The notes beneath the pieces are model-generated. The model was not told the DNA's origin and did no database searches. It saw only the letters and a list, made by a program, of their open reading frames with translations. The translations under genes and the position numbers were made by a program. Below are positions 36,425-36,536 of a stretch of DNA of 36,536 nucleotides, one piece after another. The stretch is from Spirochaetales bacterium. GTDB lineage: Bacteria; Spirochaetota; Spirochaetia; Sphaerochaetales; Sphaerochaetaceae. Position 1 is the stretch's first letter. Each line of letters starts with the position of its first letter. The DNA lies in NCBI GenBank assembly GCA_012729295.1, contig JAAYDK010000142.1, positions 1 to 36,536 on the forward strand, written 5' to 3'.

Positions 36425-36440
36425 GCGGTATGAGGGCAAT
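36410..36440. repeat. Inverted repeat overlapping the metN -35 box
   Basis: ATTGCCCT (36410-36417) and AGGGCAAT (36433-36440) are perfect 8-bp arms; after a one-base bulge CAT/ATG extends them. The -35 box (36419-36424) lies inside the repeat. No T-run follows on either strand, so an operator for a repressor is more likely than a terminator. Confidence 0.5.
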
Positions 36441-36481
36441 TCCTTTGTGAACTATGCGCTAATTTTGCATATATATAAAAA

Positions 36482-36523
36482 TATCACTCATTTTTAGCAT
36501 AATTATGCATGAAATGAGTGATA
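36482..36523. repeat. 42-bp interrupted palindrome at the right edge
   Basis: The outer arms TATCACTCATTT (36482-36493) and AAATGAGTGATA (36512-36523) pair over 12 bp. After 3 mismatches, a perfect 12-nt palindrome, GCATAATTATGC (36497-36508), fills the centre, and both parts share the same centre of symmetry. On the minus strand TTTTTATATATA follows, so it could also be the terminator of a minus-strand gene beyond the window. It could instead be a regulator binding site upstream of metN. Confidence 0.55.
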
Positions 36524-36536
36524 CTAAGATAAAAAA

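Noticed and set aside
36357-36536. SAM riboswitch upstream of metN
   Set aside because: No S-box core was visible and the distance from the inferred start to the ATG is about 32 nt, too short.
1-36536. CRISPR arrays, insertion sequences, prophage or defence genes
   Set aside because: No regularly spaced repeats, transposase motifs, integrase or toxin-antitoxin-like genes were seen; nearly all the sequence is explained by conserved genes.

Overview
The window carries the core translation and transcription gene cluster of a bacterium, followed by a short stretch of metabolic and housekeeping genes. It is most likely a spirochaete, probably of the Sphaerochaeta group. This rests on RpoB, which has Asn (residue 496) where E. 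coli has Ser531, a signature known in spirochaetes, and on the contiguous secE-nusG-rplKAJL-rpoBC-rpsLG and tuf-S10-spc blocks without fusA. Family-level placement is an inference. Base composition looks moderate and even; I saw no insertion sequence, phage gene, CRISPR array or rRNA.

Positions 1-22586, all on the minus strand, form two transcription units, read here from right to left. Unit 1 starts at a sigma70-type promoter (22644-22672), passes a terminator-like hairpin, then runs tRNA-Thr(GGT), rpmG, tRNA-Trp(CCA), secE, nusG, rplK, rplA, rplJ, rplL, rpoB, rpoC, rpsL, rpsG and ends at a hairpin-plus-T-tract terminator (10141-10179). Unit 2 starts at a near-consensus promoter (10091-10119) and has a leader of about 280 nt rich in hairpins. 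It runs tuf, an internal terminator-like hairpin, rpsJ, rplC, rplD, rplW, rplB, rpsS, rplV, rpsC, rplP, rpmC, rpsQ, rplN, rplX, rplE, rpsN, rpsH, rplF, rplR, rpsE, rpmD and the first codons of rplO, leaving the window at its left edge.

Positions 22587-36536 are mixed. glgP (glycogen phosphorylase) is divergent from unit 1 and shares a bidirectional terminator with a convergent DUF554 membrane protein gene. That gene is divergent from a MocA-like nucleotidyltransferase gene, and the two promoters overlap. The nucleotidyltransferase gene overlaps clpB tail to tail. A TetR-type regulator is divergent from a membrane-anchored M20 metallopeptidase, with an inverted repeat between them. On the minus strand metN-metI-metQ (methionine ABC importer) is followed by rmuC and an ornithine carbamoyltransferase gene. 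The right edge holds a promoter with an overlapping inverted repeat and a 42-bp palindrome upstream of metN.

I did not find a convincing new protein system. The protein genes are nearly all recognisable families. The most interesting material is in the spacers: an L1 operator before rplK, the structured tuf leader, the promoter-hairpin-T8-tRNA arrangement before tRNA-Thr, overlapping divergent promoters with a likely leaderless mRNA, and the large palindrome at the right end.
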